From the NCBI RefSeq assembly GCF_051401765.1, contig NW_027480422.1, positions 10,310,001 to 10,374,000 of the forward strand: DNA of 64,000 bases, in the 5' to 3' direction. This document shows, piece after piece, positions 26,146 through 38,390 of the stretch (the stretch's first letter is position 1; each line of letters opens with the position of its first letter). The notes under the pieces are model-generated. The model did no database searches and was not told the DNA's origin. It saw only the letters and a list, made by a program, of their open reading frames with translations. The position numbers and the translations under genes are program-made. This DNA comes from Calliopsis andreniformis (Eukaryota; Arthropoda; Insecta; Hymenoptera; Andrenidae).

Positions 26146-26999
26146 TAAAAACTGTTGTATTTATATTGTATTTTATGCTTCAGGCGTTGACTTCTTAGGC
26201 CCTAACTATTCGCTCTGGTGGAACAACGCCCTAGAGTGATGCCTAGGTCGGCCGGATCGTAGAAATGACCATTACTTGCACACTGGATGCAATTATCGAT
26301 TTATACGATGGAAAAACTCTTGTATTTATTTTGTATTTGGTGCTCCTGGCGTTGACTTCTTAGGCCCTAACTATTGGATCTGGTGGACCAACGCCCTAGA
26401 GTGAAGCCTAGGTTGCCCGGAACGTAAAAATGACCATTACTTCCACACTGTTTGCAATTATTCATACTATACAGTGGAAAAACTGTTGTATTTATATAGT
26501 ATTTTATGCTTCTGGCATTGACTTCTAAGGCCCTAACTATTCGATGTGGTGGAGCAACGCCCTAGAGTGAAGCCTAGGTCGCCCGGAACGTAGAAATGAC
26601 CATAACTTTCACACTGGTTTCAATTATTCGTTTTATACAATGGAAAAACTGTTGTATTTATGTGGTTTTTTATAGTTATGGCGTTGACTTCTAAGGCCGT
26701 AGCCATTCGATGTGGTGGAGCAATGCCCTAGAGTGAAGCCTAGGATGCCCGCAACGTAGAAATGACCATATTTTTCACACTGTTTGCAATTATTCCTGTT
26801 ATACGATGGACAAACTGTTGGATTTTTAATGTACTTTATGCTTCTGGCGTTGACTTCTAAGGCCCTATGTATTCGATCTGGTGGAGCAATGTCTCAGTGT
26901 GAAGTCTAGGATTCCCGGAACGTAGAAATGGCCGTTACATTCGCACTGGTTGCAATTACTCATTTTATGCGATGGAAAAGCTGTTGTACATATATCGTA

Positions 27000-28135
27000 T
27001 TTTATGCTTCTGGCATTGACTTCTTAGGCCCTAACTATTCGATCTGGTGGAGCAACGCCCTAGAGTGAAGCCTAGGATGCCCGCAACGTAGAAATGACCA
27101 TATCTTTCACACTGTTTGCAATTATTCCTGTTATACGATTGAAAAACTGTTGTATGTATATTGTATTTTATGCTTCTGGCGTTGACTTCTAAGGCCGCAG
27201 CTATTCGATGTGGTGGAGAAAGGCCCTAGAGTGAAGCCTAGGTTGCCCGGAAAGTAGAAATGCCCATTACCACCACACTGTTTGCAATTATTCATTTTAT
27301 ACAATGGAAAAACTGTTGTATTTATATTGTTTTTTATAGTTATGGCGTTGACTGCTAAGGCCGCAGCAATTCGATATGGTGGAGCAACGCCCTAGAGTGA
27401 AGCCTAGGTTGCCGGGAACGTAGAAATGACCATTACTTCCACACTGTTTGCAATTATACGTATTATACAGTGGAGCAACTGTTGTATTTATATGGCATTT
27501 TATGCTTCTGGCATTGACGGCTAAGGTCCTAACTATTCGCTGTGGTGGAGCAACGCCCTAGAGTGAAGCCTAGGTTGCCCCGAATGTACAAATGACCATC
27601 ACTTTCACAATGGTTGCAGTTATTCTTGTTATGCGATGGAAAAACTGTTGTATTTATATTGTATTTTATGCTTCAGGCGTTGACTTCTTAGGCCCTAACT
27701 ATTCGCTCTGCAGGAACAACGCCCTAGAGTGATGCCTAGGTCGCCCGGACCGTAGAAATGACCATTACTTGCACACTGGATGCAATTATCGTTTTATACG
27801 ATGGAAAAACTGTTGTATTTATTTTGTATTTGGTGCTCCTGGCGTTGACTTCTTAGGCCCTAACTATTGGATCTGGTGGACCAACGCCCTAGAGTGAAGC
27901 CTAGGTTGCCCGGAACGTAGAAATGACCATTACTTCCACACTGTTTGCAATTATTCATATTATACAGTGGAAAAACTGTTGTATTTATATTGTATTTTAT
28001 GCTTCTGGCCTTGACTTCTTAGGCCCTAACTATTCGATCTGGTGGAGCAACGCCCTAGGGTGAAGCCTAGGTTGCCCTGAACGTAGAAATAACCATAACT
28101 TTCATACTGGTTGCAATTATTCGTTTTATACAATG
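27000..28135 (+). repeat. Nested duplication within 49-monomer block, downstream member
   Basis: Partner of 25010-26145. It is followed directly by the 3-monomer cassette at about 28150-28500. That stretch in turn matches 23680-24020 at an offset of 4,478 bp (27 monomers), sharing tttgctattattcc and actcattctatgcg. At least three rounds of amplification are therefore stacked inside the 49-monomer block. Confidence 0.82.
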
Positions 28136-29060
28136 GAAAAACTGTTGTATTTATGTGGTTTTTTATAGTTATGGCGTTGACTTCTAAGGCCGTAGCCATT
28201 CGATGTGGTGGAGCAATGCCCTAGAGTGAAGCCTAGGATGCCCGCAACGTAGAAATGACCATATTTTTCACACTGTTTGCTATTATTCCTGTTATACGAT
28301 GGACAAACTGTTGGATTTTTAATGTACTTTATGCTTCTGGCGTTGACTTCTAAGGCCCTATGTATTCGATCTGGTGGAGCAATGTCTCAGTGTGAAGTCT
28401 AGGATTCCCGGAACGTAGAAATGGCCGTTACATTCGCACTGGTTGCAATTACTCATTCTATGCGATGGAAAAACTGTTGCACATATATCGTATTTTATGC
28501 TTCTGGCATTGACTTCTTAGGCCCTAACTATTCGATCTGGTGGAGCAACGCCCTAGAGTGAAGCCTAGGATGCCCGCAACGTAGAAATGACCATATCTTT
28601 CACACTGTTTGCAATTATTCCTGTTATACGATTGAAAAACTGTTTTATCTGTATTGTGTTTTATGCCTCTGGCGTTGACTTCTAAGGCCGCAGCTATTCG
28701 ATGAGATGGAGCAACGCCCTAGAGTGAAGCCTAGGTTGCCCGGAACGTAGAAATGACCATGTCTTTCACACTGGTTGCAATTATTCCTGTTATACGATGG
28801 AAAAACTATTGTACTTATATATATTTTATGCTTCAGGCGTTGACTTCTAAGGCCCTAACTATTCGATGTGGTGGAGCAACGCCCTAGAGTGAAGCCTAGG
28901 TTGCCCTGAACGTAGAAATGACCATAGCTTTCACACTGGTTGCAATTATTCCTGTTATACCAGGGAAAAACTGTTGTATTTATATTGTATTTTATGCTTC
29001 TGGCCTTGACTTCTTAGGCCCTAACTATTCGATCTGGTGGAGCAACGCCCTAGGGTGAAG

Positions 29061-32000
29061 CCTAGGTTGCCCTGAACGTAGAAATGACCATAGCTTTCAC
29101 ACTGGTTGCAATTATTCCTGTTATACCAGGGAAAAACTGTTGTATTTATATTGTATTTTATGCTTCTGGCCTTGACTTCTTAGGCCCTAACTATTCGATC
29201 TGGTGGAGCAACGCCCTAGGGTGAAGCCTAGGTTGCCCTGAACGTAGAAATAACCATAACTTTCATACTGCTTGCAATTATTCGTTTTATACAATGTAAA
29301 AACTGTTGTATTTATATTGTATTTTATGCTTCAGGCGTTGACTTCTTAGGCCCTAACTATTCGCTCTGGTGGAACAACGCCCTAGAGTGATGCCTAGGTC
29401 GCCCGGATCGTAGAAATGACCATTACTTGCACACTGGATGCAATTATCGATTTATACGATGGAAAGACTGTTGTATTTATTTTGTATTTGGTGCTCCTGG
29501 CGTTGACTTCTTAGGCCCTAACTATTGGATCTGGTGGACCAACGCCCTAGAGTGAAGCCTAGGTTGCCCGGAACGTAAAAATGACCATTACTTCCACACT
29601 GTTTGCAATTATTCATATTATACAGTGGAAAAACTGTTGTATTTATATAGTATTTTATGCTTCTGGCATTGACTTCTAAGGCCCTAACTATTCGATGTGG
29701 TGGAGCAACGCCCTAGAGTGAAGCCTAGGTTGCCCGGAACGTAGAAATGACCATAACTTTCACACTGGTTGCTATTATTTCTGTTATACAAGGGAAAACT
29801 GTTGTATTTATATTGTATTTTATGCTTCTGGCGTTGACTTCTTAGGCCCTAACTATTCGATCTGGTGGAGCAACGCACTAGAGTGAAGCCTAGGTGGCAC
29901 GGAACGTAGAAATGACCATAACTTTCACACTGGTTTCTATTATTCGTTTTATACAATGGAAAAACTGTTCTATTTATTTTGTATTTTATGCTTCGGGCGT
30001 CGACTTCTAAGGCCCTAACTATTCGATCTGGTGGTGCAACGCCCTAGAGTGAAGCCTAGGATGCCCGCAACGTAGAAATGACCATATTTTTCACACTGGT
30101 TGCAATTATTCTTGTTATACGATGGAAAAACTGTTGTATTTATTTTGTATTTTATGCTTCAGGCGTTGACTTCTTAGGCCCTAACTATTCGCTCTGGTGG
30201 AACAACGCCCTAGTGTGAAGCCTAGGTTGCCCGGAACGTAGAAGTGACCATTACCTTCACACTGTTTGCGATTATTCATTTTATACGATGGTAAAACTGT
30301 TGTACATATATCGTATTTTATGCTTCTGGCGTTGACTTCTTAGGCCCTAACTATTCGGTCAGGTGGAGCAACGCCCTAGGGTGAAGCCTAGGTTGCCCGG
30401 AACGTAGAAATGACCATAACTTTCATACTGGTTGCAATTATTCGTTTTATACGATGGAAAAACTGTTGTATTAATTTTGGATTTGGTGCTTCTGGCGTTG
30501 ACTTCTAAGGCCCTAACTATTCGATGTGGTTGAGCAACGCCCTAGAGTGAAGCCTAGATTGCTAGGAACGTAGAAATGACCATAACTTTCATACTGGTTG
30601 CAATTATTCGTTTTATACGATGGAAAAACTGTTGTATTTATATTGTATTATGTGCTTCAGCGATGACTTCTTAGGCCCTAACTATTCGCTCTGGTGGAAC
30701 AACGCCCTAGGGTGATGCCTAGGTTGCCCGGATCGTAGAAATGACCATTACTTGCACACTGGTTGCAATTATTCGTTTTATACGATGGAAAAACTGTTGT
30801 ATTTATTTTATATTTGGTGCTCCTGGCGTTGACTTCTTAGGCCCTAACTATTGGATCTGGTGGACCAACGCCCTAGAGTGAAGCCTAGGTTGCCCGGAAC
30901 GTAGAAATGACCATTACTTCCACACTGTTTGCAATTATTCATATCATACAGTGGAAAAACTGTTGTATTTATATTGTATTTTATGCTTCTGGCATTGACT
31001 TCTAAGGCCCTAACTATTCGATGTGGCTGAGCAACGCCCTAGAGTGAAGCCTAGATTGCCCGGAACGTAGAAACGACCATAGCTTTCATACTGGTTGCAA
31101 TCATTCGTTTTATACAAGTGAGAAACTGTTGTATTTATTTTGTATTTTATGCCTCTGGCGTTGACTCCTAAGGCCGTAGCTATTCGATGTGGTGGAGCAA
31201 CGCCCTAGAGTGAAGCCTAGGTTGCCCGGAACGTAGAAATGACCATGTCTTTCACACTGGTTGCAATTATTCCTGTTATACGATGGAAAAACTGTTGTAC
31301 TTATATTATATTTTATGCTTCAGGCGTTGACTTCTAAGGGCGTATCTATTCGATGTGGTGGAGAAACGCCCTAGAGTGAAGCCTAGGTTGCCCGGAACGT
31401 AGAAATGACCATAACTTTCACACTGGTTTCAATTATTCGTTTTATACAATGGAAAAACTGTTCTATTTATTTTGTATGTTATGCTTCGGGCGTCGACTTC
31501 TAAGGCCGTAGCCATTCGATGTGGTGGAGCAATGCCCTAGAGTGAAGCCTAGGATGCCCGCAACGTAGAAATGACCATATTTTTCACACTGTTTGCTATT
31601 ATTCCTGTTATACGATGGACAAACTGTTGGATTTTTAATGTACTTTATGCTTCTGGCGTTGACTTCTAAGGCCCTATGTATTCGATCTGGTGGAGCAATG
31701 TCTCAGTGTGAAGTCTAGGATTCCCGGAACGTAGAAATAGCCGTTACATTCGCACTGGTTGCAATTACTCATTCTATGCGATGGAAAAACTGTTGTACAT
31801 ATATCGTATTTTATGCTTCTGGCATTGACTTCTTAGGCCCTAACTATTCGATCTGGTGGAGCAACGCCCTAGAGTGAAGCCTAGGATGCCCGCAACGTAG
31901 AAATGACCATATCTTTCACACTGTTTGCAATTATTCCTGTTATACGATTGAAAAACTGTTTTATCTGTATTGTGTTTTATGCCTCTGGCGTTGACTTCTA

Positions 32001-35000
32001 AGGCCGCAGCTATTCGATGAGATGGAGCAACGCCCTAGAGTGAAGCCTAGGTTGCCCGGAACGTAGAAAGGACCATGTCTTTCACACTGGTTGCAATTAT
32101 TCCTGTTATACGATGGAAAAACTATTGTACTTATATATATTTTATGCTTCAGGCGTTGACTTCTAAGGCCCTAACTATTCGATGTGGTGGAGCAACGCCC
32201 TAGAGTGAAGCCTAGGTTGCCCTGAACGTAGAAATGACCATAGCTTTCACACTGGTTGCAATTATTCCTGTTATACCAGGGAAAAACTGTTGTATTTATA
32301 TTGTATTTTATGCTTCTGGCCTTGACTTCTTAGGCCCTAACTATTCGATCTGGTGGAGCAACGCCCTAGGGTGAAGCCTAGGTTGCCCTGAACGTAGAAA
32401 TAACCATAACTTTCATACTGGTTGCAATTATTCGTTTTATACAATGTAAAAACTGTTGTATTTATATTGTATTTTATGCTTCAGGCGTTGACTTCTTAGG
32501 CCCTAACTATTCGCTCTGGTGGAACAACGCCCTAGAGTGATGCCTAGGTCGGCCGGATCGTAGAAATGACCATTACTTGCACACTGGATGCAATTATCGA
32601 TTTATACGATGGAAAAACTCTTGTATTTATTTTGTATTTGGTGCTCCTGGCGTTGACTTCTTAGGCCCTAACTATTGGATCTGGTGGACCAACGCCCTAG
32701 AGTGAAGCCTAGGTTGCCCGGAACGTAAAAATGACCATTACTTCCACACTGTTTGCAATTATTCATACTATACAGTGGAAAAACTGTTGTATTTATATAG
32801 TATTTTATGCTTCTGGCATTGACTTCTTAGGCCCTAACTATTCGATCTGGTGGAGCAACGCCCTAGAGTGAAGCCTAGGATGCCCGCAACGTAGAAATGA
32901 CCATATCTTTCACACTGTTTGCAATTATTCCTGTTATACGATTGAAAAACTGTTGTATGTATATTGTATTTTATGCTTCTGGCGTTGACTTCTAAGGCCG
33001 CAGCTATTCGATGTGGTGGAGAAAGGCCCTAGAGTGAAGCCTAGGTTGCCCGGAAAGTAGAAATGCCCATTACCACCACACTGTTTGCAATTATTCATTT
33101 TATACAATGGAAAAACTGTTGTATTTATATTGTTTTTTATAGTTATGGCGTTGACTGCTAAGGCCGCAGCAATTCGATATGGTGGAGCAACGCCCTAGAG
33201 TGAAGCCTAGGTTGCCGGGAACGTAGAAATGACCATTACTTCCACACTGTTTGCAATTATACGTATTATACAGTGGAGCAACTGTTGTATTTATATGGCA
33301 TTTTATGCTTCTGGCATTGACGGCTAAGGTCCTAACTATTCGCTGTGGTGGAGCAACGCCCTAGAGTGAAGCCTAGGTTGCCCCGAATGTACAAATGACC
33401 ATCACTTTCACAATGGTTGCAGTTATTCTTGTTATGCGATGGAAAAACTGTTGTATTTATATTGTATTTTATGCTTCAGGCGTTGACTTCTTAGGCCCTA
33501 ACTATTCGCTCTGCTGGAACAACGCCCTAGAGTGATGCCTAGGTCGCCCGGATCGTAGAAATGACCATTACTTGCACACTGGATGCAATTATCGTTTTAT
33601 ACGATGGAAAAACTGTTGTATTTATTTTGTATTTGGTGCTCCTGGCGTTGACTTCTTAGGCCCTAACTATTGGATCTGGTGGACCAACGCCCTAGAGTGA
33701 AGCCTAGGTTGCCCGGAACGTAGAAATGACCATTACTTCCACACTGTTTGCAATTATTCATATTATACAGTGGAAAAACTGTTGTATTTATATTGTATTT
33801 TATGCTTCTGGCCTTGACTTCTTAGGCCCTAACTATTCGATCTGGTGGAGCAACGCCCTAGGGTGAAGCCTAGGTTGCCCTGAACGTAGAAATAACCATA
33901 ACTTTCATACTGGTTGCAATTATTCGTTTTATACAATGTAAAAACTGTTGTATTTATATTGTATTTTATGCTTCAGGCGTTGACTTCTTAGGCCCTAACT
34001 ATTCGCTCTGGTGGAACAACGCCCTAGAGTGATGCCTAGGTCGGCCGGATCGTAGAAATGACCATTACTTGCACACTGGATGCAATTATCGATTTATACG
34101 ATGGAAAAACTCTTGTATTTATTTTGTATTTGGTGCTCCTGGCGTTGACTTCTTAGGCCCTAACTATTGGATCTGGTGGACCAACGCCCTAGAGTGAAGC
34201 CTAGGTTGCCCGGAACGTAAAAATGACCATTACTTCCACACTGTTTGCAATTATTCATACTATACAGTGGAAAAACTGTTGTATTTATATAGTATTTTAT
34301 GCTTCTGGCATTGACTTCTAAGGCCCTAACTATTCGATGTGGTGGAGCAACGCCCTAGAGTGAAGCCTAGGTCGCCCGGAACGTAGAAATGACCATAACT
34401 TTCACACTGGTTTCAATTATTCGTTTTATACAATGGAAAAACTGTTGTATTTATGTGGTTTTTTATAGTTATGGCGTTGACTTCTAAGGCCGTAGCCATT
34501 CGATGTGGTGGAGCAATGCCCTAGAGTGAAGCCTAGGATGCCCGCAACGTAGAAATGACCATATTTTTCACACTGTTTGCAATTATTCCTGTTATACGAT
34601 GGACAAACTGTTGGATTTTTAATGTACTTTATGCTTCTGGCGTTGACTTCTAAGGCCCTATGTATTCGATCTGGTGGAGCAATGTCTCAGTGTGAAGTCT
34701 AGGATTCCCGGAACGTAGAAATGGCCGTTACATTCGCACTGGTTGCAATTACTCATTTTATGCGATGGAAAAGCTGTTGTACATATATCGTATTTTATGC
34801 TTCTGGCATTGACTTCTTAGGCCCTAACTATTCGATCTGGTGGAGCAACGCCCTAGAGTGAAGCCTAGGATGCCCGCAACGTAGAAATGACCATATCTTT
34901 CACACTGTTTGCAATTATTCCTGTTATACGATTGAAAAACTGTTGTATGTATATTGTATTTTATGCTTCTGGCGTTGACTTCTAAGGCCGCAGCTATTCG

Positions 35001-36860
35001 ATGTGGTGGAGAAAGGCCCTAGAGTGAAGCCTAGGTTGCCCGGAAAGTAGAAATGCCCATTACCACCACACTGTTTGCAATTATTCATTTTATACAATGG
35101 AAAAACTGTTGTATTTATATTGTTTTTTATAGTTATGGCGTTGACTGCTAAGGCCGCAGCAATTCGATATGGTGGAGCAACGCCCTAGAGTGAAGCCTAG
35201 GTTGCCGGGAACGTAGAAATGACCATTACTTCCACACTGTTTGCAATTATACGTATTATACAGTGGAGCAACTGTTGTATTTATATGGCATTTTATGCTT
35301 CTGGCATTGACGGCTAAGGTCCTAACTATTCGCTGTGGTGGAGCAACGCCCTAGAGTGAAGCCTAGGTTGCCCCGAATGTACAAATGACCATCACTTTCA
35401 CAATGGTTGCAGTTATTCTTGTTATGCGATGGAAAAACTGTTGTATTTATATTGTATTTTATGCTTCAGGCGTTGACTTCTTAGGCCCTAACTATTCGCT
35501 CTGCAGGAACAACGCCCTAGAGTGATGCCTAGGTCGCCCGGACCGTAGAAATGACCATTACTTGCACACTGGATGCAATTATCGTTTTATACGATGGAAA
35601 AACTGTTGTATTTATTTTGTATTTGGTGCTCCTGGCGTTGACTTCTTAGGCCCTAACTATTGGATCTGGTGGACCAACGCCCTAGAGTGAAGCCTAGGTT
35701 GCCCGGAACGTAGAAATGACCATTACTTCCACACTGTTTGCAATTATTCATATTATACAGTGGAAAAACTGTTGTATTTATATTGTATTTTATGCTTCTG
35801 GCCTTGACTTCTTAGGCCCTAACTATTCGATCTGGTGGAGCAACGCCCTAGGGTGAAGCCTAGGTTGCCCTGAACGTAGAAATAACCATAACTTTCATAC
35901 TGGTTGCAATTATTCGTTTTATACAATGGAAAAACTGTTGTATTTATGTGGTTTTTTATAGTTATGGCGTTGACTTCTAAGGCCGTAGCCATTCGATGTG
36001 GTGGAGCAATGCCCTAGAGTGAAGCCTAGGATGCCCGCAACGTAGAAATGACCATATTTTTCACACTGTTTGCTATTATTCCTGTTATACGATGGACAAA
36101 CTGTTGGATTTTTAATGTACTTTATGCTTCTGGCGTTGACTTCTAAGGCCCTATGTATTCGATCTGGTGGAGCAATGTCTCAGTGTGAAGTCTAGGATTC
36201 CCGGAACGTAGAAATGGCCGTTACATTCGCACTGGTTGCAATTACTCATTCTATGCGATGGAAAAACTGTTGCACATATATCGTATTTTATGCTTCTGGC
36301 ATTGACTTCTTAGGCCCTAACTATTCGATCTGGTGGAGCAACGCCCTAGAGTGAAGCCTAGGATGCCCGCAACGTAGAAATGACCATATCTTTCACACTG
36401 TTTGCAATTATTCCTGTTATACGATTGAAAAACTGTTTTATCTGTATTGTGTTTTATGCCTCTGGCGTTGACTTCTAAGGCCGCAGCTATTCGATGAGAT
36501 GGAGCAACGCCCTAGAGTGAAGCCTAGGTTGCCCGGAACGTAGAAATGACCATGTCTTTCACACTGGTTGCAATTATTCCTGTTATACGATGGAAAAACT
36601 ATTGTACTTATATATATTTTATGCTTCAGGCGTTGACTTCTAAGGCCCTAACTATTCGATGTGGTGGAGCAACGCCCTAGAGTGAAGCCTAGGTTGCCCT
36701 GAACGTAGAAATGACCATAGCTTTCACACTGGTTGCAATTATTCCTGTTATACCAGGGAAAAACTGTTGTATTTATATTGTATTTTATGCTTCTGGCCTT
36801 GACTTCTTAGGCCCTAACTATTCGATCTGGTGGAGCAACGCCCTAGGGTGAAGCCTAGGT
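29061..36860 (+). repeat. 49-monomer block, second copy, two monomers deleted
   Basis: Tandem copy of 20936-29060. The offset is 8,125 bp up to about 31503, then drops to 7,793 bp from 31504 to about 36880. The difference is 332 bp, exactly two monomers, missing relative to 23379-23710. The nested duplications and rare markers of the first copy recur here, for example gaaaggaccatg, gaatgtacaaatg and gttgcacatatatcg. The match breaks at 36881, where aaataaccataac replaces aaatgaccatag, as expected at the end of a tandem duplication. Confidence 0.9.
31500..31510 (+). other. Two-monomer deletion junction
   Basis: Up to here the sequence follows 23341-23383 (cttcgggcgtcgacttctaa). It then continues as 23711 onwards (ggccgtagccattcgatg) instead of ggccctaactattgg. 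Exactly 332 bp are skipped, and the breakpoint lies in the tract cttctaaggcc shared by both parent monomers, as expected of homologous exchange or slippage. The direction (deletion here, or insertion in the first copy) is inferred from the flanking order only. Confidence 0.85.
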
Positions 36861-38390
36861 TGCCCTGAACGTAGAAATAACCATAACTTTCATACTGGTT
36901 GCAATTATTCGTTTTATACAATGTAAAAACTGTTGTATTTATATTGTATTTTATGCTTCAGGCGTTGACTTCTTAGGCCCTAACTATTCGCTCTGGTGGA
37001 ACAACGCCCTAGAGTGATGCCTAGGTCGAGCGGATCGTAGAAATGACCATTACTTGCACACTGGATGCAATTATCGATTTATACGATGGAAAAACTCTTG
37101 TATTTATTTTGTATTTGGTGCTCCTGGCGTTGACTTCTTAGGCCCTAACTATTGGATCTGGTGGACCAACGCCCTAGAGTGAAGCCTAGGTTGCCCGGAA
37201 CGTAAAAATGACCATTACTTCCACACTGTTTGCAATTATTCATACTATACAGTGGAAAAACTGTTGTATTTATATAGTATTTTATGCTTCTGGCATTGAC
37301 TTCTAAGGCCCTAACTATTCGATGTGGTGGAGCAACGCTCTAGAGTGAAGCCTAGGTCGCCCGGAACGTAGAAATGACCATAACTTTCACACTGGTTTCA
37401 ATTATTCGTTTTATACAATGGAAAAACTGTTCTATTTATTTTGTATTTTATGCTTCGGGCGTCGACTTCTAAGGCCCTAACTATTCGATCTGGTGGTGCA
37501 ACGCCCTAGAGTGAAGCCTAGGATGCCCGCAACGTAGAAATGACCATATTTTTCACACTGGTTGCAATTATTCTTGTTATACGATGGAAAAACTGTTGTA
37601 TTTATTTTGTATTTTATGCTTCAGGCGTTGACTTCTTAGGCCCTAACTATTCGCTCTGGTGGAACAACGCCCTAGTGTGAAGCCTAGGTTGCCCGGAAAG
37701 TAGAAATGACCATTACCTCCACACTGTTTGCAATTATTCATTTTATACAATGGAAAAACTGTTGTATTTATGTGGTTTTTTATAGTTATGGCGTTGACTT
37801 CTAAGGCCGTAGCCATTCGATGTGGTGGAGCAATGCCCTAGAGTGAAGCCTAGGATGCCCGCAACGTAGAAATGACCATATTTTTCACACTGTTTGCAAT
37901 TATTCCTGTTATACGATGGACAAACTGTTGGATTTTTAATGTACTTTATGCTTCTGGCGTTGACTTCTAAGGCCCTATGTATTCGATCTGGTGGAGCAAT
38001 GTCTCAGTGTGAAGTCTAGGATTCCCGGAACGTAGAAATGGCCGTTACATTCGCACTGGTTGCAATTACGCATTTTATGCGATGGAAAAACTGTTGTACA
38101 TATATCGTATTTTATGCTTCTGGCATTGACTTCTTAGGCCCTAACTATTCGATCTGGTGGAGCAACGCCCTAGAGTGAAGCCTAGGATGCCCGCAACGTA
38201 GAAGTGACCATATCTTTCACACTGTTTGCAATTATTCCTGTTATACGATTGAAAAACTGTTGTATGTATATTGTATTTTATGCTTCTGGCGTTGACTTCT
38301 AAGGCCGCAGCTATTCGATGTGGTGGAGAAAGGCCCTAGAGTGAAGCCTAGGTTGCCCGGAAAGTAGAAATGCCCATTACCACCACACTG
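36861..38390 (+). repeat. Mosaic monomers linked to 40.3-41.4 kb
   Basis: About 36660-37766 matches about 40311-41417 at an offset of 3,651 bp, one short of 22 monomers, sharing gcaacgctctagag and cttcgggcgtcgac. A private variant, ggtcgagcggatcg, lies at 37025. The 3-monomer cassette follows at about 37770-38100. The last part carries gaaatgcccattacc, as in the 25-28 kb blocks. Confidence 0.8.

Larger units (their letters stand above)
20936..29060 (+). repeat. 49-monomer block, first copy (8,125 bp)
   Basis: The largest duplication in the window. The single-copy-looking variant tactgcttgcaatt at 21141 reappears at 29266, an offset of 8,125 bp, nine short of 49 x 166. Other rare forms that repeat in order are gaaagactg (21349), caagggaaaactg, gattgctaggaacg, tacaagtgagaaac, gaaatagccgttac and gaaaggaccatg. 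I saw no substitution in the stretches I compared. The block is itself built from nested 9- and 12-monomer duplications. Confidence 0.9.
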
